A stretch of 64,000 nucleotides of DNA from an uncultured Lachnospiraceae bacterium (GCA_910577655.1 CAJTOW010000001.1:1-64000), one strand, 5' to 3'; shown: positions 43,803 to 52,973, counted from the first letter of the stretch. The notes: generated by a model from the letters alone, not told the origin. Program-made: numbers and translations.

Positions 43803-44786
43803 ATGGGGAAGACAATCAACACAGTACTGGGGCCGGTAGAAGCGGAGGATCTCGGAAAGACTCTGATGCATGAGCATCTGATCTATGGATTCTGTGGATT
43901 TCAGGGAGATTATACCCTGGGAGGATTTGACGAGTTAAACTGCATCAAAGAAAACATGAAATGGCTCAGGCCGTTAAAGGAAAAGTATGGTTTTAAGACA
44001 ATTGTTGACGCCACAAACAATGAATGCGGGCGTGATCCTTTCTTCCTGGCGAAGATGGCAACGGTTCTGGATCTGAATATCATCTGCTCTACCGGTTATT
44101 ATTATGAACCGGCCAGCGCGTTCATGTACTGGAAATTCCGGAGCGGATTTGCCGATGTGGAGACGGAAATTTATGAGATGATGAAGACAGAGCTGACAAA
44201 AGGGATCGGAAATACAGGCATTAAGGCTGGTGTTATGAAGCTTGCTTCCAGTGCAGGAGCGATCCAGCCCTTTGAGGAGAAGTTCTTCAGGGCAGCGGCA
44301 CGTGTGAATGCAGAAACAGGATTCCCGATTATCACTCATACGGAAGCAGGGACCATGGGACCGGAGCAGGCGAAGCTTCTGATCGACAATGGTGCAGATC
44401 CCAGGGATATCGCTATTGGACATATGTGCGGCAATACGGATGTGGATTACCATGAGAGGGTACTCCAGCAGGGGGTATTTGATGCCTTTGACCGCTTCGG
44501 TCTGGAGGGCGATCTCTTCCATACTCCTACGGATGGGGAGCGCTGTGACGTCATTGCCGCGCTGCTGAAAAAGGGATATGAGGACCAGATTCTGATGAGT
44601 CACGATTCCGTTACGGTAGAGCTGGGACGTCCCCGTCCGGTACCGAAGGATGATCTGGACTTTATGGCCCACGCCAATATCCTGAATATTCCCGGCAGGG
44701 TAATTCCCATGCTGAAGGAGCGGGGAGTAACCGACGCACAGATCGGGAAAATCTTTGTTACAAATCCTGCAAAGCTTCTTGGATGA
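43803..44786 (+). CDS. Phosphotriesterase-like hydrolase (putative lactonase)
   Basis: A 327-residue amidohydrolase-superfamily enzyme of the phosphotriesterase (PTE) homology type. All binuclear metal ligands are present: H23 and H25 (MHEHL), carboxylated-lysine position K146 (GVMKLASS), H179 (ITHTEAG), H207 (IGHMCGNTD) and D268 (MSHDSV). Natural activities in this family are mostly lactonases (PLL) and other ester/amide hydrolases, so a lactone or cyclic ester is likely. The RBS GAAAGGAAG precedes ATG 43803. It is operonic with DUF1097 and faces an SDR gene across sigma-54 promoters, next to CoA and radical-dehydratase genes; ring opening of a lactone to a hydroxy acid would be the logical first step. 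Confidence 0.88.
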   Translation: MGKTINTVLGPVEAEDLGKTLMHEHLIYGFCGFQGDYTLGGFDELNCIKENMKWLRPLKEKYGFKTIVDATNNECGRDPFFLAKMATVLDLNIICSTGYYYEPASAFMYWKFRSGFADVETEIYEMMKTELTKGIGNTGIKAGVMKLASSAGAIQPFEEKFFRAAARVNAETGFPIITHTEAGTMGPEQAKLLIDNGADPRDIAIGHMCGNTDVDYHERVLQQGVFDAFDRFGLEGDLFHTPTDGERCDVIAALLKKGYEDQILMSHDSVTVELGRPRPVPKDDLDFMAHANILNIPGRVIPMLKERGVTDAQIGKIFVTNPAKLLG

Positions 44787-44808
44787 TCAATTGAAAAGTT
44801 CTGGCAAC

Positions 44809-44835
44809 GTAACAGTCCGGAGTGTGTCTGGGCTG
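44809..44835. repeat. Palindrome family A copy
   Basis: GTAACAGTCCGGA / TCTGGGCTGTTGC, 13 bp pairing with G-U only. Its loop GTGTG carries AGTGTGTCTG, also found in the MITE-like inverted repeats. Confidence 0.55.
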
Positions 44836-44850
44836 TTGCAGGTTTCGCAG

Positions 44851-44887
44851 GAGAAAACCCCTGGAGGGCTGTTCCAGGGGTTTTCTC
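44851..44887 (+). terminator. Rho-independent terminator of the phosphotriesterase operon
   Basis: GAGAAAACCCCTGGA / TCCAGGGGTTTTCTC, a perfect 15-bp stem, 7-base loop, then TTGTTTTC. Confidence 0.8.
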
Positions 44888-45019
44888 TTGTTTTCAGCAA
44901 GCATTCAGTGGTTCACAAGTAATTTAAAATATGATAAAATAATAACAGTTTTATAAAAAATATTTCAGATAACAATTTCCATTAATATACAGGAGAAATC
45001 AGGAGGCGGGTGCAGGATT

Positions 45020-46408
45020 ATGATGCCGGAGGAGTACAGAAAGCTGTTCAGGAATGAGTTGTTCCGTGAGATTATGGACGATATTGCAGATGTTGTGATG
45101 GTCATCGATAAGGAGACTTACATAGTATATGTAAACCATGCATATGAGAAAACCTTTAACAGGAAGGTGGAGCAGATCATAGGAAAAAAACTCTGTGATA
45201 TTGAGGAAGAGAACACTCCTGCCATCCAGGCGCTGAAAACAGGAACCACCCTGATCCATGAGACCGGATATCTGAAATCCGCCAATATGGATTCAGTCGG
45301 GATATCCTATCCGATCCGGTATCATGGAGAGATCGTGGGAGGCGTATCTGTTTTTAATAATACTGCAGAATATGTCAAGCTTGTGTCAAAACTCCAGCGG
45401 ACAAAGGAAATGAACCGCTATCTGGAAGAACAGCTTGACAGCTGTGTGACGGCCCAGCAGGCCAGAGAGTTTGTCACGGTAAATCCCCATATGAAGCATG
45501 TCCTGGGACTCGCCGTCCGTGTGGCGAAATCCTCCGCCAATGTTCTGATCCGCGGCGAGAGCGGGGTGGGAAAAGAAATTATGGCGAAAATCATCCACAG
45601 CAACAGCCAGAGGTGTGACGGGCCTTTTGTAAAAGTAAACTGTGCGGCGATTCCGGACAATCTTTTGGAGAGCGAGCTGTTCGGTTATGTGGGAGGCGCT
45701 TTTACAGGCGCCAGAAAAGAGGGAAAGGCCGGAAAGTTCGAGCTTGCCCAGAACGGTACCATCTTTCTGGACGAGATTGGGGATATGGCCCTTAATATGC
45801 AGGTTAAGTTACTACGGGTGCTTCAGGAACGGGAGGTGGAACGGATCGGAGGTTCCGGTCCTATCCGCCTGGATGTCAGGATTGTGGCTGCAACCAACCA
45901 GAATCTGGAGGAACAGATCAAACTGGGCAAATTCAGGCAGGATCTTTATTTCCGGCTGAATGTGATTGAGCTCAAGGTTACTCCCCTGCGTGCCAGAAAA
46001 GAAGATATTCCAATCCTGGTACACCATCTGATCAGGAAGATAACGGGAGAAAATATCAATGTAGATCCCAGAGTGATGACCTGTCTGAATTCCTACGACT
46101 GGCCCGGAAATGTCCGGGAGCTGCAGAATGTGATCGAACATGCCTGCATTATGCGGGATGATAACCTGATTGATGTCTATGCCCTGCCGCAGTATCTGTG
46201 GTCCGCCAACGATATGGATGCACCGCGGCCCAAAGAAATGAACTACAATCTGAAAGATATGACAGAAATCCTGGAAAAGGATCTGATTCAGAAAGCATTG
46301 AGAAAATATTCCAACAAGACGGAGGCGATCCAGAAACTTGGAATATCCAGAAGCTCTTTCTATGACAAAATAAAGAAATATGGAATTGATGTGGAAGATA
46401 CAGAGTAA
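45020..46408 (+). CDS. Sigma-54-dependent PAS-AAA-Fis transcriptional regulator
   Basis: A 462-residue enhancer-binding protein. A PAS domain (about 15-115) probably senses the substrate. The AAA+ domain (about 150-380) has Walker A GESGVGKE (about 179-186), the sigma-54 contact loop GAFTGA (about 226-231), Walker B GTIFLDEIGDM, and RLDVRIVAATN. A Fis-type HTH (about 428-455, NKTEAIQKLGISRSSFYDKIKKYG) binds DNA. It lies between the DUF1097-PTE operon and the long catabolic operon, close to three promoters of the type it activates, so it is very likely their regulator. The start ATG 45020 has GGAGG 12 bases and a CAGGATT nearer; ATG 45023 is also possible. Confidence 0.92.
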   Translation: MMPEEYRKLFRNELFREIMDDIADVVMVIDKETYIVYVNHAYEKTFNRKVEQIIGKKLCDIEEENTPAIQALKTGTTLIHETGYLKSANMDSVGISYPIRYHGEIVGGVSVFNNTAEYVKLVSKLQRTKEMNRYLEEQLDSCVTAQQAREFVTVNPHMKHVLGLAVRVAKSSANVLIRGESGVGKEIMAKIIHSNSQRCDGPFVKVNCAAIPDNLLESELFGYVGGAFTGARKEGKAGKFELAQNGTIFLDEIGDMALNMQVKLLRVLQEREVERIGGSGPIRLDVRIVAATNQNLEEQIKLGKFRQDLYFRLNVIELKVTPLRARKEDIPILVHHLIRKITGENINVDPRVMTCLNSYDWPGNVRELQNVIEHACIMRDDNLIDVYALPQYLWSANDMDAPRPKEMNYNLKDMTEILEKDLIQKALRKYSNKTEAIQKLGISRSSFYDKIKKYGIDVEDTE

Positions 46409-46484
46409 ATCTCCGAATGCTTCCCGGCCTCCTTTTCACACAGCTGAAGCGGCAGCCATACAGATCAATATAAATGAAAACAGA

Positions 46485-46531
46485 ACAACCCTGGACAATA
46501 AAGAACCCGTTTTCTTATTGCCCGGGGTTGT
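46485..46531 (+). terminator. Terminator after the regulator gene
   Basis: ACAACCCTGGACAATAA pairs with TTATTGCCCGGGGTTGT (one mismatch, one G-U), followed by TTGTATG. Confidence 0.6.
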
Positions 46532-46640
46532 TTGTATGAATAACGTACAGATTTCCGGATAAAAATCCCCCAATATTTGAAAAAAAGACAAAATCACACA
46601 AAAAGCGGCCTGAAATAAGGCCGTTTCGGAATGAAAAAAT

Positions 46641-46658
46641 TTGGCACACAAATTGCTA
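46641..46658 (+). promoter_or_regulatory. Sigma-54 (-24/-12) promoter of the long catabolic operon
   Basis: TTGGCACACAAATTGCTA: TGGCAC-N5-TTGC-type match, GG 46643-46644, 10 bases, GC 46655-46656. It lies 44 bases before ATG 46702, the best match of the three. Confidence 0.8.
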
Positions 46659-46701
46659 TAAATATAAGATATACAGAACAAAAAAGAGAGGAAGGGATGC
46701 C

Positions 46702-48771
46702 ATGAAACTGGCGTTATCTCCCGGCTTTATAGGTACATGCAGGATCAGGAACCGTTTTGTCATGCCTGCCGCAAATCTGGGATGGTGCACGGACGGGTTT
46801 GTTTCGGAAAAAGTGGTTTCTTTCTATCAGAAGCGGGCCAGAGGCGGAACCGGACTGATCATAGCCGGGGCAGCAGGTGTCGATCCGGTGAGGATCAACC
46901 GGGCGGGCATGATGCAGATCTGTGATGACCGGTTTATTCCGGCCATGGAGCGGCTGGTCCGGGCAGTACACAAAGAGGATGGGAAGATATTTCTTCAGCT
47001 TATGCATGCAGGAGCTTATGCAGGACAGGAAGAGCATGGCGGTCTGCCGGCCGTGGCGCCTTCCCGGTATTTCTGTAATTTTACCAGGGAAACCACGGAG
47101 GAATTAACGAAAGCAGGGATCAGTCAGATCATATCCTGGTTCCGGGATGGAGCCGTGAGAGCACAGAAAGCCGGTTTTGACGGAATCGAGCTGATCGGAA
47201 GTGCCGGATACCTGATTGCGGAGTTTCTCTCAGGGGCGACCAACAAACGGCAGGACGAATACGGAGGAACGATTTCTGGACGGGGCAGATTCTTAATGGA
47301 TGTCATAGATGCCGTCCGGGAGGGTGTGGGAGAAGACTATCCTGTCATTCTGCGGTTATCCGGATCGGATATGATTCCGGAGGGCAACGGACCGGAGGAA
47401 CTGGCAGCCATTGCAAAGGCTGTCGGAAATCATGTGGATGCCCTGAATATTACGGGGGGATGGCACGAATCGCAGGTTCCCCAGATCACCTACCATGTTC
47501 CCAGAGGAATGTATCTTTATCTGGCAAAGGCAGTGAAGGAACTGGTGGACATTCCGGTGATCGGCTGCAACCGGCTGGATGCGGAAAGCGCTGCGGATGC
47601 CGTGGAACAGGGCTGCTGTGATATGGTGGGAGTCCTCCGGGGTCTGATTGCGGATCCGGATCTGGTGAACAAATACAAGGCAGGAGAAACGGATGCCATC
47701 CGGCCTTGCTTGGGCTGCAACCAGCAGTGTCTGGAACGGATTTTTTCCGGAGAGCCGCTGGCGTGTACGGTGAATCCCTTTGTGGGAAGGGAAGCGGAAA
47801 GCCTGCGGTTAAGACAGGAAGGGAAAAAGATACTGGTCATCGGCGCGGGGATCAGCGGGATGGTATATGCGGCCCTCAATGCTGTGCGCAACCGTGTCAC
47901 GGTCTGGGAGAAAGACCTGCATTACGGAGGTGCGGCCAGAGCAGTCGCAAAGCTTCCGGACCGGGAGGATGTAAGGGACTATCTGGATTATCTGTTCCGG
48001 CGGTGTATCTCACTTGGAGTTGTCTTCAAATGGGAAAAGGAAGGATGTCCGGAGGAACTGAAGACACTGCTGGACAATAGGATATTTGACCAGATTGTCA
48101 TAGCAGTGGGAAGCTCCATGGATATGTCCGGATACCGGACAGAGACGAGCCAGCCTGCCTCCGGATGCCGGTCAGAAGAAACACCGCTTGTTCTGACAGC
48201 CGGACAGGCGATACTGGCAGAGGAACTGAAGGGAAGGCATATCGTCATTGCTGGATCCGGCTACAAGGCGGTCCAGACAGCACAATATTGTGCCCTTGCC
48301 AGGAAAAAAGGAGATAGGGAAAAAGCATTTTTAGATAGATTTATTCCAGAGCATTCCGGATTCGCCAGCCATGTTATGGGCTGGAAGGACAGCACCGTAA
48401 CTTTGTTGGGATGGGAAAAGAGGATTGGCAGTGGATTTGGTAAAAGCACCCGCTGGATCATGCTGAAAGAGACTGAGCGGCAGGGTATTTTTATAGAACT
48501 GGATGCGGCGGCAGAAAAAATCTGCCGGGGCAGAATCGTCTACCGGACAGGAGATGTGAGAAAAGAGATTCCCTGCGATCTGATGGTCATCTGTCAGGGC
48601 TGGAAGGCTAATGAGGATTTTGACAGCATGAAAGCAGAATATACAGACCGGCTGGTTCTGATCGGAGATGCCAGAAGACCGGGGAGAATCACGGAGGCAG
48701 TAAAGGATGCTTTTACAGCAGCAATTATGTTACAGTTCACGGGACAAGAAAATACATACCGTGGACAGTAA
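46702..48771 (+). CDS. Flavin- and Fe-S-dependent NADH:enoate reductase (2-enoate/2,4-dienoyl-CoA reductase, BaiCD/BaiH type)
   Basis: A 689-residue old-yellow-enzyme relative: an FMN TIM barrel (about 1-330), a [4Fe-4S] site PCLGCNQQCLERIFSGEPLAC (Cys near 336-353), then FAD- and NAD-binding modules (GAGISGMVYAA about 377-387; GSGYKAV near 520). It likely reduces a conjugated C=C on a CoA ester or free acid with NADH. In the barrel the ELIGSAGYLIAEFLSGATNKR segment has no His where dienoyl-CoA reductases usually have one, a feature of some clostridial subfamilies including bile acid BaiH-like enzymes (recalled, not checked). RBS GAGAGGAAGGGATGCC. It is the first gene of the sigma-54 operon. 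Confidence 0.87.
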   Translation: MKLALSPGFIGTCRIRNRFVMPAANLGWCTDGFVSEKVVSFYQKRARGGTGLIIAGAAGVDPVRINRAGMMQICDDRFIPAMERLVRAVHKEDGKIFLQLMHAGAYAGQEEHGGLPAVAPSRYFCNFTRETTEELTKAGISQIISWFRDGAVRAQKAGFDGIELIGSAGYLIAEFLSGATNKRQDEYGGTISGRGRFLMDVIDAVREGVGEDYPVILRLSGSDMIPEGNGPEELAAIAKAVGNHVDALNITGGWHESQVPQITYHVPRGMYLYLAKAVKELVDIPVIGCNRLDAESAADAVEQGCCDMVGVLRGLIADPDLVNKYKAGETDAIRPCLGCNQQCLERIFSGEPLACTVNPFVGREAESLRLRQEGKKILVIGAGISGMVYAALNAVRNRVTVWEKDLHYGGAARAVAKLPDREDVRDYLDYLFRRCISLGVVFKWEKEGCPEELKTLLDNRIFDQIVIAVGSSMDMSGYRTETSQPASGCRSEETPLVLTAGQAILAEELKGRHIVIAGSGYKAVQTAQYCALARKKGDREKAFLDRFIPEHSGFASHVMGWKDSTVTLLGWEKRIGSGFGKSTRWIMLKETERQGIFIELDAAAEKICRGRIVYRTGDVRKEIPCDLMVICQGWKANEDFDSMKAEYTDRLVLIGDARRPGRITEAVKDAFTAAIMLQFTGQENTYRGQ

Positions 48772-48799
48772 CACAATTATTTAAATGAGGAGGTTAGCG

Positions 48800-49936
48800 A
48801 TGTTTGAATTGAAGCATGAAATGTTAAGAAAGCTGGCGAGGGAGTTTGCGGAAAGAGAGCTTGAGCCGATCGCCGCAGACGCAGAGAAGAATGGAGGATA
48901 TCCGAAGGAACTGCAGAAAAAAGCTGCAGAATGCGGGTTCGGCGGAATCACGATTCCAAAAGAATACGGGGGTGCAGGCGGTGATTACAAATCCCTTGCC
49001 ATTGTTGTTGAGGAATTCTGTAAGAAAGATGCGGCTGCCTCCTCCATGCTGATGAGCAATTCCTTGTCAGGTGCTCCGTATCTGTACTACGGAACCGAAG
49101 AGCAGAAGCAGAAATATTTAAAACCCATGGTGCTGGGCGAGACAATCGGTGCGTTCGCACTGACAGAGCCGGGAGCAGGTTCCGATTCCGCGGCGACCCA
49201 GACTACATGCTTGTGGGACGAGGAGCAGGGATGTTATATCCTGAACGGACGGAAATGCTTCATTACCATGGGGCCGGTCTGTGATTACGCGGTGGTATTC
49301 GCAAAATCAGATCTGCAGGCAAAAGGAACCCGGGGAATCAGCGCATTTATCGTGGAAGCGGGCTGGGAAGGCTTTTCCCGGGGCAAGGCGGAGGAGAAGA
49401 TGGGAATGCATGCTTCCGTCACCTCGGACCTGATCTTCAACAACGTAAAGGTTCCGAAGGAAAACCTCCTGGGGGAGGAAGGACAAGGTTTTAAGATCGC
49501 GATGGGAATCCTGGACGCCGGACGAGTGACGGTAGCAGCTCAGGGGCTTGGCATCGCAGCCGGATGTCTGGATCTGGCAGTCCGGTACTCTAAGGAGCGT
49601 GTCCAGTTCGGCAGGCCGATCTGCAAGCTGCAGGATGTGGCATTTAAGCTGGCCGATATGGCAACCGAGGTGCAGGCTGCAAGGCTGCTTGTTTATGATG
49701 TGGCTGACAAGCTGGATAAGCACGAGAAGGTAACCATGCAGGCAGCCATGGCAAAATATAAGGCAGGCGAGACCTGCAATACCGTTGCCTACAAAGCGCT
49801 CCAGATTCACGGCGGATACGGTTACATGCAGGACTATGCAATTGAGCGGATGACAAGGGCAGCAAGACTTGTTTCGATTTATGAGGGAACTTCAGAGATC
49901 CAGAAGCTGGTTATTTCTGGTAATTTGCTGAAATAG
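48800..49936 (+). CDS. Acyl-CoA dehydrogenase
   Basis: A 378-residue FAD enzyme of the short/medium-chain type: the N-terminal helix domain, GAFALTEPGAGSD (about 121-133), GRKCFIT, and the C-terminal RLVSIYEGTSEIQKL stretch with the catalytic Glu (near 363). AGGAGG is 6 bases upstream of ATG 48800; the ORF could be opened at 48785. It is followed at once by etfB and etfA, the arrangement of electron-transfer-flavoprotein-linked enoyl-CoA reductases (CarC-CarD-CarE, AcdA-EtfBA). In an anaerobe it probably works as an enoyl-CoA reductase, not an oxidase. Confidence 0.92.
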   Translation: MFELKHEMLRKLAREFAERELEPIAADAEKNGGYPKELQKKAAECGFGGITIPKEYGGAGGDYKSLAIVVEEFCKKDAAASSMLMSNSLSGAPYLYYGTEEQKQKYLKPMVLGETIGAFALTEPGAGSDSAATQTTCLWDEEQGCYILNGRKCFITMGPVCDYAVVFAKSDLQAKGTRGISAFIVEAGWEGFSRGKAEEKMGMHASVTSDLIFNNVKVPKENLLGEEGQGFKIAMGILDAGRVTVAAQGLGIAAGCLDLAVRYSKERVQFGRPICKLQDVAFKLADMATEVQAARLLVYDVADKLDKHEKVTMQAAMAKYKAGETCNTVAYKALQIHGGYGYMQDYAIERMTRAARLVSIYEGTSEIQKLVISGNLLK

Positions 49937-49948
49937 TGGAGGTAAAGG

Positions 49949-50737
49949 ATGAAAATATTAGTTTGTGTCAAACAGGTTCCGAATACGAATGAGGTAAAGA
50001 TTAATCCCAAGACGGGAACATTGATCCGGGATGGTGTGGAAAGTATCTTAAATCCCGATGATGACAATGCACTGGAGGCAGCCCTTCAGATCAAGGATGC
50101 CAATGAGGGAACTACCGTAACCGTGATTTCCATGGGACCGCCCCAGGCAGCGGAAGCCCTGCGGGAATGTCTGGCAAAGGGCGCGGATGACGCGGTTCTC
50201 TTAAGCAGCCGTGCATTTGGCGGAGCAGACACCTGGGCAACTTCCAACACCATTGCCGGGGCCATCAAAAAGATCGCGGATTATGACCTGATCTTTGCGG
50301 GACGTCAGGCAATTGACGGTGATACGGCACAAGTGGGACCCCAGATTGCAGAGCGGCTGGGCATCCCCCAGGTGACCTATGTGGAAGAAATCCTGAAGTG
50401 TGAAGGCGGCAGACTGACCGTAAAGAGACAACTGGAGGATGGGTATGAGATCATTGAGATACCGACTCCCTGCCTTCTGACCGCGGTAAAGGAACTGAAC
50501 ACCCCGCGCTATATGTCGGTAAAGGGAATCTATGAGGCGTGCGGAAAGGAAATTACAGTCTGGAATGAACATGACATTGTAGTAAAGCCTGATGAAATAG
50601 GCATTAATGCATCTCCAACAAAGGTATTCCGTTCTTTCACTCCAGAACCCAAGGGAAAGGGAATGCTCATCCAGGGGACACCCAGGGAGGCTGCAGCAAA
50701 AGTAATAGAGGAATTAGAGAAGAAGCATATTTTGTAG
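49949..50737 (+). CDS. etfB: Electron-transfer flavoprotein beta subunit
   Basis: A 262-residue EtfB: MKILVCVKQVPNTNEVKINP at the start, DDNALEAALQIKD near 33-45, AGRQAIDGDTAQVGPQIAERLGIP near 120-143, in keeping with bifurcating Etf (Bcd or CarD type). RBS TGGAGG. It lies between the acyl-CoA dehydrogenase and EtfA. With EtfA and the dehydrogenase it should couple NADH oxidation to ferredoxin and enoyl-CoA reduction. Confidence 0.92.
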   Translation: MKILVCVKQVPNTNEVKINPKTGTLIRDGVESILNPDDDNALEAALQIKDANEGTTVTVISMGPPQAAEALRECLAKGADDAVLLSSRAFGGADTWATSNTIAGAIKKIADYDLIFAGRQAIDGDTAQVGPQIAERLGIPQVTYVEEILKCEGGRLTVKRQLEDGYEIIEIPTPCLLTAVKELNTPRYMSVKGIYEACGKEITVWNEHDIVVKPDEIGINASPTKVFRSFTPEPKGKGMLIQGTPREAAAKVIEELEKKHIL

Positions 50738-50747
50738 GAGGTAAGGT

Positions 50748-51926
50748 ATGGCTGTACTGATCAGTAAGGAGAAATGTAAAGGATGTTCACTTTGCGTGAA
50801 GGCGTGTCCGTTTGCCGCCATTGACATGGTGGAGAAAAAGGCTGTTATCAATGATAAATGTACCATGTGCGGTACATGTGTGGAGGCATGTAAGTTCGGT
50901 GCCATCATAAAGGAAGAGGAGACGAAGGAAAAGGATCTGTCCTCCTATAAGGATGTCTGGGTATTTGCAGAGCAGAGGGCAGGGGTAATCACCCCAGTGG
51001 TATTCGAACTGCTGGGCAAAGGCCGTGACCTGGCTGCCGGTATCGGGGGCGTCAGTCTCTGTGCCATTCTGCTGGGGGAGAATCTGGAGGATATGACAAG
51101 GCAGCTTTTTGAGGCAGGCGCAGACATCGTATATACTGCTGAGAGCAGCCTTCTGGCAAATTATACATCCGACGGATATACAAAAGTGATTTCCGAAGCC
51201 ATCAATGAGTTTAAGCCGGAGATCGTTCTCTACGGCGCAACCCATATTGGCCGTGACCTGGCTCCAAGAATCGCTGCCAGGGTAAATACGGGTCTTACGG
51301 CTGACTGCACAAAGCTGGAGATCGATCCGGAAACCAAAGGAATCCTGCAGACAAGACCTGCATTCGGCGGCAATCTGATGGCTACGATCAAATGTCCGGA
51401 CCATAGGCCCCAGATGTCAACCGTAAGACCCGGCGTCATGGACAAAGCGCCGGTGGAAGCGGGACGGACAGGAAAGGTGGTTCCCGTGACCCTGAATCTG
51501 CAGGAATCCGATATCCGCACAAAAGTTCTTGAGATTGTAAAGACCGCAAAGGATATGGTTTCCCTGACGGATGCCGAGATCATCGTATCCGGCGGAGCCG
51601 GTCTGGGAGACGCTTCGGGATTCGATCTGATCCGCAGGTTCGCAGACAAAGTCGGCGGAGTAGTAGGCGCATCCCGCGCGGCGGTTGATTCCGGATGGAT
51701 CGACCATTCCCATCAGGTGGGGCAGACCGGTACAACTGTGAAGCCGAAAATCTATATTGCCTGCGGTATCTCCGGTGCGATTCAGCATCTGGCAGGAATG
51801 CAGACCTCGGATGTGATCATTGCCGTCAATAAGAATCCTCTGGCACCTATCTTTGATGTGGCTGATTATGGGATTGTGGGGGATCTGTATAAGGTGATTC
51901 CGGAATTGATGGAAGCCTGGAAGTAA
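50748..51926 (+). CDS. etfA: Electron-transfer flavoprotein alpha subunit with N-terminal 2[4Fe-4S] ferredoxin domain
   Basis: A 392-residue EtfA. The first 60 residues hold two CxxCxxCxxxC motifs ([12 protein letters not shown] and [12 protein letters not shown]) for two [4Fe-4S] clusters, then a linker, then the EtfA body with the FAD site [22 protein letters not shown] (about 305-326) and [16 protein letters not shown]. This ferredoxin-EtfA fusion is known from CarE of caffeyl-CoA reductase, where it carries electrons in bifurcation. RBS GTAGGAGGTAAGGT. It makes the acyl-CoA dehydrogenase an energy-saving reductase in this operon. Confidence 0.92.
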   Translation: MAVLISKEKCKGCSLCVKACPFAAIDMVEKKAVINDKCTMCGTCVEACKFGAIIKEEETKEKDLSSYKDVWVFAEQRAGVITPVVFELLGKGRDLAAGIGGVSLCAILLGENLEDMTRQLFEAGADIVYTAESSLLANYTSDGYTKVISEAINEFKPEIVLYGATHIGRDLAPRIAARVNTGLTADCTKLEIDPETKGILQTRPAFGGNLMATIKCPDHRPQMSTVRPGVMDKAPVEAGRTGKVVPVTLNLQESDIRTKVLEIVKTAKDMVSLTDAEIIVSGGAGLGDASGFDLIRRFADKVGGVVGASRAAVDSGWIDHSHQVGQTGTTVKPKIYIACGISGAIQHLAGMQTSDVIIAVNKNPLAPIFDVADYGIVGDLYKVIPELMEAWK

Positions 51927-52043
51927 ACCTGTAAATATTCACGTGTCCGGCAGGGGACGCGCCGTCAGCCAATGAAAGTCTGGTGGGCGCATTAAACCCC
52001 TGAAAGCTATAAAAATTTTATACAATTAAGAAGGAGGAGCATT

Positions 52044-52877
52044 ATGCCAAAGAGACTGGATGGAAAGGTAGCGCTGGTGACAGGAGCAGCAAGAGGACTG
52101 GGACGTGCCTATGCCCTGCGTCTTGCAGAGCTGGGAGCGGATGTGGGGGTCATTGATATCGACCTGAAATCCTATAAAGACTTTGAAGGGGAAGCCAGCC
52201 TGCTGACTGCGGAGACCACCATGGATGAGTGCCGCGCCCTTGGAGTGAAGTCTGCCGGTGCTGAGGCGGATATCACAAAGAGAGAGGAAGTATTTGCAGC
52301 TGTGGCACAGATTGAGAAAGAGCTGGGCCCCATCGACATTGTAGTCTGCAATGCAGGCGGTGGGATGGGCGCTCCTGATGGGAACAAGGCCAGCCAGCTG
52401 AACTGGGAACAGTTCTATGCAGTGACAGAGAGAAACTATTATGGTACTGTATATACATGCAATGCAGTCGTTCCCGGCATGAAGGAGAGAGGGTACGGGA
52501 AGGTAGTCAATGTAATATCCGTAGGCGGGCTGGTGGCCAACAGTGACGGAAGCTATGCCCACTATGCATCCTCCAAAGCTGCCATTGCACAGTATACCAG
52601 ACTTCTGGCCCAGGAGGTAGGGCGCTACAATGTGACGGCCAACTGTATCGCCCCCGGCTTTATCGCCACTGGACGTCTGGTTGAAAATTATAAGAAGGCT
52701 GGTGAGGGAACTTTCCTGCGCAATGTGGCAATGAAGCGGTTCGGAACCGTGGAAGACTGCGCCAATGTAATCGAGTTTCTTGCAACCGATCTTTCTTCTT
52801 ATGTGAACGGGGCGATCATTGAGGTCACCGGCGGTACCGTAGGCAGAATGATCATGAATGAACCGGCAGAGTGTTAA
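52044..52877 (+). CDS. SDR-family oxidoreductase of the catabolic operon
   Basis: A 277-residue classical SDR: TGAARGLGRAYALRLAELGADVGVIDID (about 13-40), NAGGGMGAP near 97-105, catalytic S...Y-x3-K in ISVGGL...HYASSKAAIAQ (about 154-179), PGFIATGRL near 201-209. Its Asp-rich cofactor end (DID) favours NAD(H). It resembles BaiA-type hydroxysteroid/3-hydroxyacid dehydrogenases only as a member of the same broad family. RBS AAGGAGGAGC. It lies 117 bases after etfA, without a strong promoter there. Confidence 0.87.
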   Translation: MPKRLDGKVALVTGAARGLGRAYALRLAELGADVGVIDIDLKSYKDFEGEASLLTAETTMDECRALGVKSAGAEADITKREEVFAAVAQIEKELGPIDIVVCNAGGGMGAPDGNKASQLNWEQFYAVTERNYYGTVYTCNAVVPGMKERGYGKVVNVISVGGLVANSDGSYAHYASSKAAIAQYTRLLAQEVGRYNVTANCIAPGFIATGRLVENYKKAGEGTFLRNVAMKRFGTVEDCANVIEFLATDLSSYVNGAIIEVTGGTVGRMIMNEPAEC

Positions 52878-52897
52878 GTAGCTGTCGGGAAATTCCC

Positions 52898-52925
52898 GGA
52901 GCGTGTCCATTTTCAGACACGCTCC
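52898..52925. repeat. Hairpin related to the MITE-like terminal repeat
   Basis: GGAGCGTGTC, loop CATTTTCA, GACACGCTCC: a 10-bp stem. It looks like the two ends of the 18-bp inverted repeat (AGTGTGTC...TTTTCAGACAC) joined, with A-to-G changes on both arms. No T-run. Confidence 0.45.
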
Positions 52926-52928
52926 AAC

Positions 52929-52956
52929 TTGGACATTGAATTGTTAATAATATAAC
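52929..52956 (+). promoter_or_regulatory. Possible internal sigma-70 promoter
   Basis: TTGGAC (52929-52934), a 16-base spacer, TATAAC (52951-52956), then AAGGAGAGCGC before ATG 52974. It may add a second start for the CoA-transferase part of the operon. Confidence 0.4.
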
Positions 52957-52973
52957 AAAAAGGAGAGCGCTAT

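Noticed and set aside
52929..52946. A sigma-54-like GG-N10-GT sequence before the CoA-transferase gene
   Set aside because: The -12 has GT, not GC, and the same stretch fits a sigma-70 promoter (TTGGAC-16-TATAAC) better.
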